Part shown: piece by piece, positions 1 to 11,895 of the stretch
Layout of the letters: the number at the start of each line of letters is the position of its first letter
Numbering within the stretch: position 1 is the stretch's first letter
Notes under the pieces: model-generated
The model's database searches: none
The model's input: only the letters and a program-made list of their open reading frames with translations
Told to the model about the DNA's origin: nothing
Origin: Prosapia bicincta
Lineage: Eukaryota > Arthropoda > Insecta > Hemiptera > Cercopidae
Direction of reading: 5' to 3'
DNA: 64,000 bases
Assembly (NCBI GenBank): GCA_036971475.1
Contig: JBAIZL010000003.1
Coordinates: 108,744,070 to 108,808,069, forward strand
Program-made: the position numbers and the translations under genes

Positions 1-66
1 CTTGGGAAAGGCTCCTCGAAGACCTCCGGAGCCCCCAGAGCTCCCCCGAACCGTGAACTGCGCTGA
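1..66 (+). other. Exon-like cassette A, 3' part (copy 1)
   Basis: The window opens inside a GC-rich segment that ends in a GTGAGT donor at 67. It matches two complete minus-strand cassettes at 23737-23836 and 25185-25286. In the shared frame it reads as proline- and arginine-rich residues (LGKAPRRPPEPPELP). It leaves in phase 2 (two bases of a codon before the donor), as the 25.2 kb copy does. The acceptor lies outside the window. A Penelope-like fragment follows about 230 bp downstream, as in the other copies. It may be a real exon of a duplicated host gene or a spliced part of a large repeat; function unknown. Confidence 0.45.
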
Positions 67-230
67 GTGAGTTAAAAGGTTGCTTATTTTTGCTGTAATG
101 TAGGAATGGTTGGGTTTTTCATTGCATTGTGTTCTGCTTTGAAAAGGCTATTAATGAAATAGAAGCAGCACAGATATTGGTGAGAATGACAATAATAAGA
201 TATAACAAGCTAGGCTAAAATAGTCCAATC

Positions 231-770
231 GTGCTGGTACAAAATCTGGCAAAAATTAAATCCATTCACGTCAGGTTTTTGTTATTATTATATACACACA
301 CAAACGGTAATAGCCGCAAATCCATACACAATGCCATTGATCTGATCCACCAAAGTAAAGACATCTATATACCCCAAAACTCCACCATAGCGCGATTCGA
401 CATAAACATTTACAACACCAACGTACCCATTAAACAATCACTTCAAACACTAGAAAACATGCTGACAACAAACAAAACTCCACAAAATACTCACCTAAGG
501 AATCATCAGAATCATGACATAAAATTCTACATATAAAACAAAGAATTGTCTGCCAATGAGATTCCATATCTCAGACAGCCTGGCTGAAATATTCCTCCAG
601 CACATCCAACAACAATACATCCTGCAGAACAACAAACATACAGACAAAATAATATACTACCACGTAGACGACATTTTATTTTCACACAACGGCTGCAAAC
701 GGCAAATCAAACAACTACACACTAAATCAACATCATGCACCAAAGCCTAACATTTGCTCTCAAATTATAT
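231..770 (+). pseudogene. Penelope-like retroelement, reverse transcriptase fragment
   Basis: Two neighbouring open stretches carry reverse transcriptase palm signatures. The first has FDINIYNTNVPIKQSL, a decayed form of the FDIxSLYTNVP motif A. The second has a decayed SGTLAE-type block (ISDSLAEIFLQH) followed by YHVDDILF, a broken YVDD catalytic box (about 655-681). Stops separate them, so the copy is dead. The same family recurs at 5990-6130, 8484-9265, 22280-23270 (minus), 24410-24700 (minus) and 38000-38470. The FTNVP/YVDD style fits Penelope-like elements better than LTR or Jockey RTs. No GIY-YIG endonuclease was recognised. Confidence 0.75.
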
Positions 771-1140
771 GACAGTAATAAAATTAATTATTATTTTATT
801 AATAAAAATAAAGTAATAAGGTCATACAGGATTGCAGATGTGTGACGCCAATTTTACCGCGATTGGCGGCAATTTATACCTATTATTTGCCATTACTCCT
901 TAATATCGTATAGTTATTAGAACAAGCAAAAATTATTTAATTCGTAGAATAACCAATTCTCTACCGCCACGGCCAGTGCAATATCTTTCTGTTGTCGTCT
1001 AAATCTACGTCGTCCGATATATATTTCGCAAGCATGATGCTAGTAAATGGTATTGCGTTTTAAATGATGATTGTAGAACATATTTTCGTTCAATTAGGTA
1101 ATCCCCGCTCCAAAAATATTGGATCAAGGTCACTCTAACC
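771..1140 (+). repeat. 3' flank of the Penelope-containing block
   Basis: This AT-rich non-coding stretch follows the RT fragment. It matches the reverse complement of about 21790-22170, which follows the minus-strand Penelope copy there. The shared flank shows that the two copies were duplicated as a unit rather than inserted independently. Confidence 0.55.
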
Positions 1141-2311
1141 TAAGCAGGAGATTAAGGGTTGAAAATTCGTACAGGATAAATATACGGAGAATGTGAACTA
1201 ATAAAAGGAAGAGAAGAATTATAAATAAATAGTCTTAAAAAATATAATTGTAAAATAAAATAGTAGGCCTATTTAGTTCCCAAAGCAACAAAAGTTTAGG
1301 CAAGAAGAGCTTCTAAAGGTTTACTGTGTTAAGCCTACATGGGAAATTCCTGTGACCAAATATAAAGGTTGCAACTAGCTTCTCTCTTTTCCACGAAAGT
1401 TAAAAATAAATTTAACAATTTTGGGAAATTAAAAATATTGGGAATTTTAAAACAAAATAAATTTTCATAAAGTGTAAACAGGTCTGAAATAGAACCCACT
1501 TTTGTGACGCCATGTTTGATTTAATCACAGGATCAAAATGATGGGCATGCAATGGTAAATAAAAGAAATGTAAGCACGTATAAAAATTTATGTATGATTT
1601 AAAGGAATATATTTCGAATTAATTAATAAAGAGGTAGTTTTGACTAACTAAATATGTTGTAGAAATTAAATTCAATTTCAGATTAAAGGTGCAAGAAATT
1701 AGAAAAAAAATGATACAAATTCAATTGAATTTTTCTGGAGTTAATGTTTTTCTAATTTTATGTAGGCACCAACTTATAATAAATTGATTGGTTAATATGT
1801 CTACTCTAGAAAGTTGTTCAATTCACGATGTAATTTTGTTTTCCCAAATATGTGAGTTTTTTCTTTTGTTTTGCGATATTTTAATTTGTGAATGATTTCT
1901 TTTAATGTGTTTCTTGTTATGAATTAATGTTGGTTTGGCAAAATAACAAGATTTGAAGTTTTTATTTTGGTTCTCAAATTTGTGGGTTTCTCCATTATTT
2001 AAAATAATAAATAGGGGTGGTTTGTAGTTAATTTTGATTCTACGAAATGTGTTTGTTTTTATGATTTAAATGGTTAAACTATGTTTGATTTCATGTTTTT
2101 GTTTTTGAATTTGCATGGTGATAAATAATAAATATGCGTGTTGCATTGGGTAAACCCAAGGAGTTTAATTGTTGCAACATGCATTGGTTATATCCTTAAA
2201 TTTGTGCTTTCCTCCTTATCTCTTACAAACACACTTTAGGTTTGCTCCTCCTAAAGATGGAGTGGTTGGATGATTTGGAGTCTATATAGTCAGCTGAGGT
2301 TGCCATCAAAT
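1141..2311. other. AT-rich stretch, nothing recognised
   Basis: I see no coding, RNA or clear repeat signal here. It is strongly AT-rich with T-runs, and no frame stays open long enough to support a gene. Confidence 0.5.
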
Positions 2312-2720
2312 TAGGGAATTATATTTCTTACCTCCACAAGATTTAGGGTCGGTCCTAGGTTTATAATTGTAGCAATGTGTGTCATATCACCAATATTGTT
2401 TCTAACTACTTCATAGAACCTTGTAGTTTTGTAGAATACAAACGTATCTTTATTACCATTGCTATGTTTGATAATGTTCTTTTATAAATAACGACATGAT
2501 TGAAATTATAAAAACATTTTCCAGGTTACACATGCAGAAGTCGGGAGCCGGATTCTGAAAGGAAAACATGTGACAACTACCGGAACCGGCAAATCATAAT
2601 TTATAAAGATCGGCGTCGTGCATTTGGCAAAGGTGAGTCGGTGGATTGCTTATGTTTTTTGTAATGTACGAGTAGTTGGGTATTTGGTTGCATTGTGTTC
2701 TGCTATGTAAAGGGTTCCAA
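2312..2720 (+). repeat. Duplicated block carrying cassette F (copy 1)
   Basis: About 400 bp here recur at 7608-8025 with high identity. Decayed inverted pieces occur around 36680-36780 and 37345-37460. The block includes a pyrimidine-rich acceptor region, the F cassette and its donor. Part of it could be a Penelope pseudo-LTR, since a Penelope copy follows it at 8.5 kb. Confidence 0.65.
2525..2632 (+). other. Exon-like cassette F, open copy
   Basis: This 108-bp segment is bounded by a TTTTCCAG acceptor and a GTGAGT donor. Entered in phase 1 it is open throughout and reads as a basic, cysteine-containing peptide (YTCRSREPDSERKTCD then NYRNRQIIIYKDRRR). It leaves in phase 1, so it could be inserted without shifting frame. 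Cassette C leaves in phase 1 and would join it in frame. The 7.8 kb copy has lost the acceptor AG and one base. No recognised domain. Confidence 0.45.
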
Positions 2721-2769
2721 CCAAAGTCAGAAAGTCTCTAAGTTTCTTCTCTAATCGGCCCTTCCGTTG

Positions 2770-3850
2770 TGTAGCTGTCACTTTAACCTTTGTAACGATT
2801 GCCACAACATTAACTCACACGCTCAGCACACTATTATATGCGAGTATGCTGGGAAAAGCCAGGGCACTATTCGCTATCACCAAACGCACGTGTAGTGTAA
2901 TGTATCCACTGGAAAATGCAATTATGCGTTAAACTAGGGGCGAAAACCCCACATGCGCACACTAGTACATGTGCATAACTTCTGCACACAAGTGCTGCTG
3001 CTACACTCGTGTACACAAGAAAGTGTAATGTGTTTACCCAATCCTAATGCTAGGAAATGTGGCATCGTCATCCATTCCTGGCCTGTAAGTAAAATTACAA
3101 GTCTATAACTCCTCAATCAAATTTGATTTGTTTAAAGAATCTTATGGACCAGTAACAGAAGAAATATCAGGGCATTATTCAGTTCTTACATATAATTAAA
3201 AAATCCAAGTGTCTAGCTCATCTCCCAAATTCGATTGTTTAAACAAATGTATAGACAAGAAAACTAGTGGATGTGGCATATTCATCTAATTCTGACCTAT
3301 ATTTAAAATTTTAAATCTCTAGCTCATTGGGAAGTTAGTTTAAACTTGATTGGAATATTCCACCCTAACAGACAGACAGATATGACGGAAAGAGAACTAA
3401 TAAAAACGTGGTAAAATCAGATTTTTTGTTATATGCATAGATAAATTCAATATGTAGCGTAGAAAAGGATGGTATTAGTTGTTTTTCAGAATTATGTCTA
3501 GTGTTCGAGTTATTTACATTTGTGTGCAAGTTATTGTTACAACGAACCGCAGGTACTGCTGTCATACTGCTGATTTATTGTGAACTATTAGATACAAAAA
3601 AGCTTTATGCAGTACAAATTCAAAAGTTACTCGTTTTCTATATAAAATTACTCAAAAACTGTTAATTATATTATTAAAAATTTGAAGTATTAATTAAAAA
3701 TTAGACTTTCCACTCATTTGCTATAAAGAAAATCTCGTTGCGTTAAATATTTGCAAAGTTTTGGCTATTTTAAAAAGCTTTACCGGAAAATGAAGTCTGG
3801 CGGTTTTTATAAATTTAAACGCGTACAACTCTTAAACAGTTATAAGATAT
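2770..3850 (+). repeat. 1-kb dispersed repeat, inverted partner at 31270-32290
   Basis: Shared landmarks occur in opposite order near 32.2 to 31.3 kb: a stretch with CTCACACGCT and ACTATTATA, the sentence-like 'agctcat' modules, a CAGACAGACAGAT box near 3370, and the ACCGCCAGAC-type end near 3800. No transposase is visible. It is probably a non-autonomous element or an old segmental copy. Short open frames inside it are not conserved. Confidence 0.65.
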
Positions 3851-4540
3851 CGAGCTTAAATTTTCCCAATTTCATTCTTTATTGTTTTTTCATCTTTGTA
3901 GTTATATAAAGGTGTGAACAATTTTTAATTTGGCCTTTTCTTGTACCTATTGTTTTTCAAAATATGTACATCGGGCAGTGAGCATTTAATAAGATACGTT
4001 ATATGAAATTTTGAGCTCGATATCTTGATGGTTAGAAATTATACGCGTCTAATGTGATAAAAGTACAACCTGATTTTACATTTCTAGGTTTTGACAATGC
4101 AAAGCCATATCTCTGCATCGCCAGATATGGCCATGTTTTGGCTTTTTTAAAACACCCATATCTCTGCACTTATTTATTCCAACAAGATGTTTCTCATACA
4201 AAACGAAAGAAGAAAGTCTGTATTTCTATCCACTGTTGTTAGTTTTAAAATAACATGCGACGCCGTGTAGCCTGTGGACAGGCTTGAGTTTTGTACAAGA
4301 TATGTAGGAATTAATAGCTTTCACATCAATAATCACAACTCCAGTTTCCAGATTCACGCTCCCTCACAACATTCTTCACAAAGTCTGGACATGTAAGCCT
4401 ACGAAAGTTAGCCTATATGCATATGCTAAAACCTTATGCCTTATCAAATATGAATGAAGAAATATTCAAGTTGGTGGATACATTTGTTTGCTGCTTTACC
4501 TCTACCCTTTGGGTTGTGACTGCTTTATAGTCGTTTATCG
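3851..4540. repeat. AT-rich dispersed repeat pieces
   Basis: A segment near 4050-4240 shares a 'catatctctgca...aacaagatgtttct' style pattern with the reverse complements of 34260-34330 and 35990-36060. It is low-complexity and has no convincing coding capacity. Confidence 0.35.
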
Positions 4541-5620
4541 TACAGACCTTGAAAGCTTACTCACCACTGGAGCTGCTCGCCAGCTGGGACAAAGCACCAG
4601 GGCTTAGACTAGGGATATACCGAATTATTAAGTTGGTAGTTATGTCAGTGACACACCGTAGGGGCCCTCGTGGCCATCCCTATAGAGGAAAAGTAATCCT
4701 TATTGGAAAACATATAGTGCGCATGCGCCGTATATAAACTTAACGACCAAGATTTACCAATAAATAAGTGTTAATAATACATACTTTAGTTTTATTTATG
4801 CCTGAAGTATTAGAAGCATTAGTTAAATACCAAATGTTAATGTTAATTGTATTTAAATGCATCAATAATAAAAGCTTCAGGAATACGTGGTATATCTTAA
4901 AAATACAGTTGTTGAGTTTGCAACTTAAAGAAAAACTAAGTCTACACTGGAGTAACTTGACCGATTTGTGGGAATATTGCATCCGAGTTTATGTCCCCTT
5001 CCTTGTTGTTGATGTTCTTGGCCCCCCTTTAAGGAATTCTTGACGGCCGCTGAGTAATATATTGGGCTTCTTATTCCTTGTCATCTCAAAAAAAAGTTGT
5101 GAAGAAGAATGTTAATAAAATTAATATTGTTACTTTATTGGTTAGTCTAGATTGTCCGTATCGGCCAAAATAAACAGTACTGAAACTAAATCAGCTGTAG
5201 CTGCCTTCTCGATCAGCTGTGCCGATTGTTGATTGAGAAATCCTTTATTGTAGAGCAATATTTTTGCTTATTTAGAATTGGACTGCCTTAGACAACAATG
5301 CTTTCTTTCAAGAAACTTTAGCAAGTAACCGCCTCATCTCCCTTAGAAGAAACTTTCCTTACCCAGCCTTTTCCTGGATCTTACACCACCTGACGCCTAC
5401 AATTGGGGAATGGTGAAAAAGTAGATTTTACCGAATGGTGAAAAATAAGCATGTATGAAACAGCTCCTCTTCTCCAAACTGATGCAAAACCTTCAAGAAC
5501 AGATGTGATGTCTCAAATTGAACGGAGGTCATATAGGACATGTTTATATCGGAGTCTAATCGATTTAGCTTTTTGTATGTGTTTGTAAAACTATGTAACT
5601 AAAATAAAATCTTACAACTG
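4541..5620. other. No gene recognised
   Basis: A mildly GC-richer patch at 4545-4735 has short open frames, but nothing with motif support. A roughly 20-base stretch near 5000 resembles the NKEGD region of the 30.5 kb DDE transposase in inverse orientation. That match is too short to call. Confidence 0.3.
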
Positions 5621-5624
5621 TTTG

Positions 5625-6500
5625 AGTAATGTTTATTTTGGCGCACACTGTATTTCACTTGTTTAGGATTATTATGTTTTTTCACCGTTTAGTTGTTCTC
5701 AAATATTATTATTATGTTTTCCAAACTAAATAAATTATAGACAGTTTATTGAATTAAATGATGGAAAAAGATAATGATGACGTTCTCCTACAATTTAATC
5801 AACGCCTTATTTACGTCATTATGCTGTTTATTGCGTTAACGTTAAATAGGTTTTTCGGTTACGGCCGATGAGTGATGTAATAGGCTTAATAAGTGAAAAT
5901 ATTATAGGATTTGCATCTTAGAAATCTGTTCGATACGCATTTTGTTAAAGGGGGCCCCTTATTTCATTACGCAAGGGTGCTCCCGATTGCTTACCGCCTC
6001 CATTGCAACCATTGAACAAACACTTCAAATACTAGACAACTTGCTCACAACAAACAAAACTCCACAAAAACTCACCCAAGAAATCATAACACTCACTAAA
6101 ATGGTTAAAGAGCCAGTGGAACCATGTAAAATGTTTGTGAGGATGTTCATTACCCATTATTGAAATATATTTTGTTAAATTAAAAATTGCTGCAGATGAC
6201 ATTGGTTTTCTTTTACTATTCTTTCACTCGGGTTTGAACAAACTGTTTAGTTAAAGATATGGATGTATGTGTATGCTTTTATATCTTATATTACTCTTGG
6301 TAATGCACATTGAATGGCGAGAATTATTGTTTCAGTTTATTTTGGCGCATATGATATATCATTTGTTTGGTATTATTATGTTTGTTCAACGTTTAGTTGT
6401 TTTCAAATATTATCAATTATTAATAATATGTTTTCTAAAGTAAATATAATACAGAAAATGTATTGAGTTAAATTATGAAAAAAGATAACGATGACTGGCG
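5625..6500 (+). repeat. Direct repeats flanking a Penelope RT scrap
   Basis: About 170 bp at 5625-5800 (beginning GTTTATTTTGGCGCA) recur in the same orientation at 6333-6500. Between them, 5990-6130 carries a frame (TLQILDNLLTTNKTPQ) that matches the Penelope-like fragment at 430-480. The direct repeats could be remnants of element ends or a local duplication. Confidence 0.5.
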
Positions 6501-6696
6501 CCCCTACTGACTGTTTAGAACACTTACATCGTACTCTAGTATTCCCCGTGCTGGATGGACCATTCGCGAATTCGACCAAGTGCAATTTTGTATGTTGATA
6601 TTGTACAATTTTTTATTCTGCTATTGAGGTTATTGCTTGTATATTCCTTGAAATACAAATTGTATTCGATAACATTTGAAAGAATGTAACCGTCCC

Positions 6697-6861
6697 CTAG
6701 TTCTTTATCGACCAATAAATATGGACAGAATATCCTACATAGTGCTCAGTTCTCTCATCACTAACTACCATTTCTCCTGAGGTCCAGCGAATCCTTCTTA
6801 AGGTCGTGCTAAGCTCCAGGTTGTCGCCAGTGCTTTGGTCACAAAGCAGTCTTCTGGCCGT
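6697..6861 (-). pseudogene. Exon-like cassette D, decayed copy
   Basis: On the minus strand this matches 26911-27029: a GDNLE core, a charged stretch, then a TSGEMVVS-type end where the other copy reads LRRNGSYY. The acceptor position reads CG instead of AG, so this copy should not splice as the 26.9 kb one could. It forms the outer edge of the inverted duplication shared with 29.6-30.2 kb. Confidence 0.4.
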
Positions 6862-6879
6862 AATAGTGAAACTGATTGG

Positions 6880-7560
6880 TCTAGTTAAAATTACAGAAAA
6901 TAGTACAATTTTATCAATTATAATAATAATCATGGTAGCACAATCTAAAAAGTTTATAAATAATTATAATTCTTGGGAAAGAAACGCTTTTCCTTGAATT
7001 TTACTTTAAAGTGCAATATGTGTGACTGAATTGAAGAAAATGTAAAAAATAATTATTTCATTCAAAATCGATTTCATCCAGATTTTGTTAAAATGTCAAT
7101 AAAAATGATGTTTTCCATGTTCTTTAATGTAGTCGATTCTGAACCAAATGTCTGTTGGCTTTGGTAGAGTAATTAATGGTTATATTACTTCAGTTTTACG
7201 AATGTAACTGGATTCGATATATATACAGCTTTTTTTACAGATTGAATTTGCCAATTATAAAAAGACAAAATAAACTGAACTGTAAGCTTATAATACAACC
7301 CAGCTGTGTTGCCAAATTAATTTCAATGTAATGTCTGGAGAAAACAAACTAAAGGAAGAATGTCGAGGCAGCCACAGTCAATTAGAGTAACAAATTCTTA
7401 TCGCATCGATACAGACTTTGGACTGCAAGAGAATTGTGTCGTCAGCTGTGATTATTCAACAAGTGCGTTTGTTTTTTATCATTTCTTACTCGATTAGAAA
7501 TATGAAGAATATAGTGGGTTTCGTCTTTTGTCTGAAGGTTTTTAAATTGAAAGTTTGTTG
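6880..7560 (+). repeat. Arm of inverted duplication (partner 29600-30235)
   Basis: Reading right from 6880, the sequence matches the reverse complement of 30235 down to 29600, including the ATG of cassette C in both arms. A DDE transposon remnant begins in the partner just beyond the match. Similarity is high enough to align by eye, with many small gaps. Confidence 0.7.
7360..7462 (+). other. Exon-like cassette C, plus copy (putative first coding exon)
   Basis: This 103-bp segment starts with an ATG preceded by GGAAGA and ends at a GTGCGT donor in phase 1. It begins MSRQPQSIRVTNSYRIDTDF. The minus-strand copy at 29663-29765 has the same length, start and phase and reads MSRRPQPTRVTNSYRFDLDF. 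No domain is recognised. The matching start, length and donor phase argue for a duplicated first coding exon. Confidence 0.5.
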
Positions 7561-7607
7561 TACAATTGCAATTAGTTTATAATAGTTGTGACACTTTATA
7601 ATTTAAA

Positions 7608-8040
7608 ATTAGGGAATTATATTTCTTATCTCCACAACTCGATTAGGGTCGCTCCTAGGTTCGTAATTATAGAAATAATGTAAAATTTGTGTCTTATAAC
7701 CAATATTGTTTCTAATTACTTCATAGAACCCTGTAGCTTTGTAGAATACAAACGTATCTTTATTACCATTGCTATGTTTAATAATGTTCTTTTATAAATA
7801 ACATCATTATTGAAATTATAAAAACATTTTCCTGGTTACACATGCACAAGTCGGGAGTCGGCGTCTGAAAAGAAAACATGCGACAAATACCGGAACCGGA
7901 AATCATAATTTATAAAGATCGGCATCGTGCATTTGGTAAAAGTAGGTTGGTGGGTTTCTTATGTTTGCTGTAATGTAGGAATAGTTGGGTGTTTGGTTGC
8001 ATTGTGTTCTGCTTTGTAAAGGCTTTTAAAGTAATAGAGG
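7608..8040 (+). repeat. Duplicated block carrying decayed cassette F (copy 2)
   Basis: This is the second copy of 2312-2720. Cassette F at 7835-7941 lacks the acceptor AG (it reads CCTG), has a one-base deletion in the CGGAACCGG region that breaks the frame, and ends in a weaker GTAGGT donor. A Penelope-like coding region begins about 450 bp further on. Confidence 0.6.
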
Positions 8041-8059
8041 CAGTACAGATGTTGGAGGG

Positions 8060-9265
8060 GATGTAAATAATAAGATGAAACAAGCAAAGTGAAAATAATC
8101 CAAGAAACCTGGTACAAAGTTTGGCAAAAATTAAATCAATTTACGTCAGGTTTATTCTATTATTAAACATAAAATAATTTGTATATACACCCAGATAAAA
8201 ATACCTTTTTATCTAGTGACAAACCTAATTTCCAGAAACAATGAATCTCTCCCTCCTATTCTCTGGAAACAATAATGAAACCTTAACGCGTGTCTCCAGG
8301 CAACCCCAATTCAGTTATTGTCAATAGCTTTACGAAAAATTATTTTTACATTTTTACAATAAATATTTTTATATTAATTGCCGAATTTCCCGACTATATT
8401 TTTTTATTGATTTTAAAGATGTCTTTTCGTGAAATGCTCAAATAATTACATGTAACGTTGGCTGTATGGATATTGCTTAGTGACCTATATTAGCAATAAT
8501 TGAACATAATCGTTGATACTTTGCAATTAGTACTCAAAGAAATCGTCCAATACACAAAAGACCATCAGACAAACAGCAACAGAGCATCAGACACAAGCAA
8601 AACTCTCAATTCAAACAAAACAGACTTAAACAAATACAGCTTCACCCCAAGTAATGCAACACAAAACAAAAGTTTGTACACAGAAACAGTAATACAAAGC
8701 ACAGAATCCATTCACCATGAATACATTGGGCAAGACATTGAATACAAAATGTCCAACATAAACACATTAAACACTAAACCAAGCACAACTATTAAACACA
8801 CGGCCCTTAAACCCATCATACAAATCGCGACCAACTAACCCCAATATTTTAAAACAGCTAAAGTCAGATCTATAGTAATAATGCGCCAACAAAAAGTTGA
8901 CAAAAAAATAAATAAATTCATGACTGAAAACAACACAACCAAACTCCATTTTAGTCCTTACACAAAAATATCAAACACACATGAAAATGCACCGATGATA
9001 CCAGCGCAAAAGAAATACTATAAACAAATAAAACTCCAAGAGCCCATACTTGACGCATTACCTAAAATCCCCAAACAAAACACAGCTAATCGGCCATTAA
9101 CACACCGGTGACCTCGGCACCTTCATACAAGCCAGGCAAATAAATAGACAAACTTATCAGAGGCAACATGAACTCTAACAAGCACACAGACCTGATCCAC
9201 AACATGCTCAAAACAATCGCAACTCCAGGAAAACTCACCCAAGATATCTTCTTATTAGGTTAATT
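8060..9265 (+). pseudogene. Penelope-like retroelement, 5' and N-terminal coding part
   Basis: The leader (8060-8480) matches the leaders of the minus-strand copies at 23.3-23.65 kb and 24.7-25.0 kb. Two open stretches follow: 8500-8838 (starting MNIIVDTLQLVLKEIVQYT) and 8881-9111 (starting MRQQKVDKKINKFMTENNT). A short RT scrap ending near 9265 contains KLTQDIF. The same order, with the same peptide signatures, occurs on the minus strand at 22.3-23.3 kb. In Penelope-type proteins this region precedes the RT palm. Several frame breaks mark it as inactive. Confidence 0.65.
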
Positions 9266-9289
9266 TGGTCGCTTTAAATCTTATATTAC

Positions 9290-10760
9290 TCTTAATAATT
9301 ATTGATAATGCACATTGAATCGCGAGTATTAATTTATTATTTTCCGTTTATAGTTGCATCTTCAGTGAGTTATATCTATTACAAAGTGACGCCATGGAAG
9401 GGATGATGACGATATTGCCTTCGAAACGAGCATGAGTCGATTAGGTAATTGTAGATCAGTGTATGAATGAATTAATTAATATAATTAATGAATTATTAGC
9501 ATCACTTCATAAGATCAGCTAAATTCGCTAAAACAGTAGTTTTATGTAAACTATGTAAAAATACATTGGCAGAAATGGGAGAAGGGGGATTCACGTCTGT
9601 AACAAGTTTCCAACATTATCCTTCTGGGGGGTGTAATTGGGTCCTGGATTAGGTCCAGAGTGTAGAGGTAGCACCAAGCAGAAGTCCACGCTTCGCACAA
9701 GCACGAGAAATAGCAGTCGCCGAATGTATTCACCCGAGAAGCAATAGTACAGGTGGTTTTGCTTACAGCCTTCAGGTGCATTAGGTTACCATGGGAACTA
9801 AGTCCGAAGTAAACATAAGAGAAATTCGTGGCTCATAAGTACCCGCTTGCGCATCGGCAAAACGACATATTTAGACATATCTGAGGAGCTACGTAATACA
9901 ATCTACGTGAACTACTTGAAGTGGTCTTGGCGTTAAATTCATTTTTATCTTCAGAGGTGTCCTTTCGTATTCAGTTCATTAAAGTATCCAAATGGTTTAC
10001 CAAACTTTCATCATAAGTTCTTATATTTGTGCAGTAATACATTCTTTTTATTTGTCCATATGTGTCCTGAAACCCACAATGGTCAATGTAAGGGTCCTGC
10101 ATGCTAACTTTCTAATATTTCTTGAATTTCCTCTTCTTCTGTTACACCTATTTATTTTGTTCTACATTTAACTAACCTTAGTTGCGAAATTTTAAGAATA
10201 CATGGCTAATAGCCTACTGTTTGGATTTATTAACGGTTGAAAATTTGAAAAAGATAAATACAACGAGAGTGTGAACTAATAGAAGTAATTTAAGAAAACA
10301 AAATGAAAATAACCTCACATTTTAACAAACCTTTTCTTAAGTCTGACAAAGAAAATTACTAAATAATTCTAAGTTTCATATATAACAAGGTACACACTAT
10401 CATGAAATCCTATGCCATGCTACTAACTATATAACTTCCCTCATGCCATAGACGGTGACATGATGATGTATAATATAAGGTAACTTGTACATTTTACAGA
10501 ACCAGCCCAAGAGCCTGGCAGATAGTGGGGAAGGACACTTCAACTTGGGCAACACACCATCTTCCCTCGGGACTCCATGGGACGAGTTGTCAAGGCTTTC
10601 AGGTATGTTGCTATCCGTCTATTTACTTGTATACAACTTTACACTGGCTCCTTCCTCTATGTGAGCTGAGTCTCTAGATTTGATACTTATAAACATCTTC
10701 AGTGGAGGTGACTTTTGGCTACATTTTCCTGAGGTTTGAACATACACACTTCAACTGTGG
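9290..10760 (+). repeat. Inverted duplication arm (partner 20240-21640)
   Basis: Sequence from about 9290 to 10760 runs antiparallel to 21640-20240, including a GC-richer patch at 9550-9850 (partner 21060-21330) and cassette B. A third, shorter copy lies at 61920-62545. Open frames in the GC-richer patch are not conserved between copies, so I do not call a gene there. Confidence 0.7.
10500..10602 (+). other. Exon-like cassette B, plus copy
   Basis: This segment is exactly 103 bp, bounded by ATTTTACAG and GTATGT. It is open in phase 0 and leaves in phase 1. It reads NQPKSLADSGEGHFNLGNTP then SSLGTPWDELSRLS. Copies of identical length and boundaries lie on the minus strand at 20338-20440 and 62012-62114. 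Preserved boundaries in three copies argue for an exon. The 62 kb copy carries a stop. Confidence 0.5.
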
Positions 10761-10869
10761 CATCACTCAATTTAAAGTATTGGGCGTTTTGGTTATTTTA
10801 ATTAAACCAAAGTCAATGGTGTCAAATTATTACAGATAATATCAATATATTACAATAATTAACAGTTAT

Positions 10870-11020
10870 GACACCCCTCAACCATCCAAATACACGTGAG
10901 CCCGGGTGTGACACATTGTGCTCCTCAGGAGATCCTCGTTAAGGGTTGTATCCTTGAGTGTTGTGAGTTTGCTGATTTTATTTGTATTATGTGCAACTCT
11001 TATATACTATTTTCTCTATA
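10870..11020 (-). pseudogene. Decayed antisense copy of the 61.5 kb open frame
   Basis: On the minus strand a stretch near 10920-11000 matches the end of the frame at 61500-61743 (IIQIKSAN region), with frame breaks. The same association of cassette B with this terminal-exon-like segment is seen at 20 kb and 62 kb. Confidence 0.4.
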
Positions 11021-11029
11021 GTGTTGTTT

Positions 11030-11895
11030 GCCCGGCAAGCTGGCTTGAGCAACCGGGCGGGTCCACAGGTGGCGGATAGTGGGACGGCCTACAGAAATGT
11101 AGGTTACCTGTGAATAAGGATTCCGGAAGGTTTCTGAATATGCAGGCCTGGACCAAGGCTATGGTTCAAAGGTGAGGAATTATCCCTCCTCGTCAGTCAA
11201 CCGGTTGGGCGTGGTAGAAATAACCGAGTGCTCTGACCGGGGAGACTGGGGTAGTTGGGAATTAAGTCCTCACAATGCTACTCTCACCTCCCGGGTGAAC
11301 CAAGGGCAATGCGACAGTGAAGTATGGGCGGGAAACTACCCTAACAACACAGTTGTAAAAAAGAGAGTAAAACAGGCTGTTCACTCTGAGCAGTTAATAA
11401 TGTCCTGAACTTGGGGTGTGCTTCAAGGTCAGTGACTGAATACCCAATCCAAGGTGGAAGGCATCGTGCCGAAGGATGAATGGCTGCAGGGTATAAAATG
11501 CAGTCCCACACGATCCCCTTGAGGAACCAGACAAAACCTCATTGTATGTTGTCTTGCCAGGGCAATGGGGGCTCTGCTCTGGTCGACCTTTATTCCCCCC
11601 ATACTCGTGGGACCATTATGGACCAGATAATTTTGAGACTGCACAGACGGCGGGAGCCAATGAGTTGGCAAACCGTGGGTCTGTAGCAGAGATGCCAACG
11701 GCAACCATCACTGGGGGTGCGGGGGCGGCTGTCAAGCTGCCGACTGCAGAAACCGGTGAAGTGGCTGCAGAGTTGAGTACGCTCTCTTTACGGAGAAAGC
11801 GAATGAGTGGAGCGGCCAAAAGGCGGCTCCGAAAAGAACAGGCGAGAGCAGCGGGAGGTCCAACAACCCTGAAAAAATGGAGGGGAGGCCAAAAC
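11030..11895 (+). mobile_element. Non-LTR retrotransposon 5' region and ORF start (fragment)
   Basis: This block is sharply GC-richer than its surroundings. It carries two open frames, 11172-11408 and 11542 onward. The second contains a likely natural start near 11691 (MPTATITGGAGAAVKL) and a basic segment RRKRMSGAAKRRLRKEQARA. Such 'SGAxxRRLRK' stretches are familiar near the start of LINE proteins in insects. That placement is inference. The frame runs straight into the 179-bp satellite and ends at 12009 inside it. No reverse transcriptase follows. Confidence 0.5.

Noticed and set aside
4549..4737. 62-residue frame in a GC-richer patch
   Set aside because: No motif, no second copy, no splice or promoter support.
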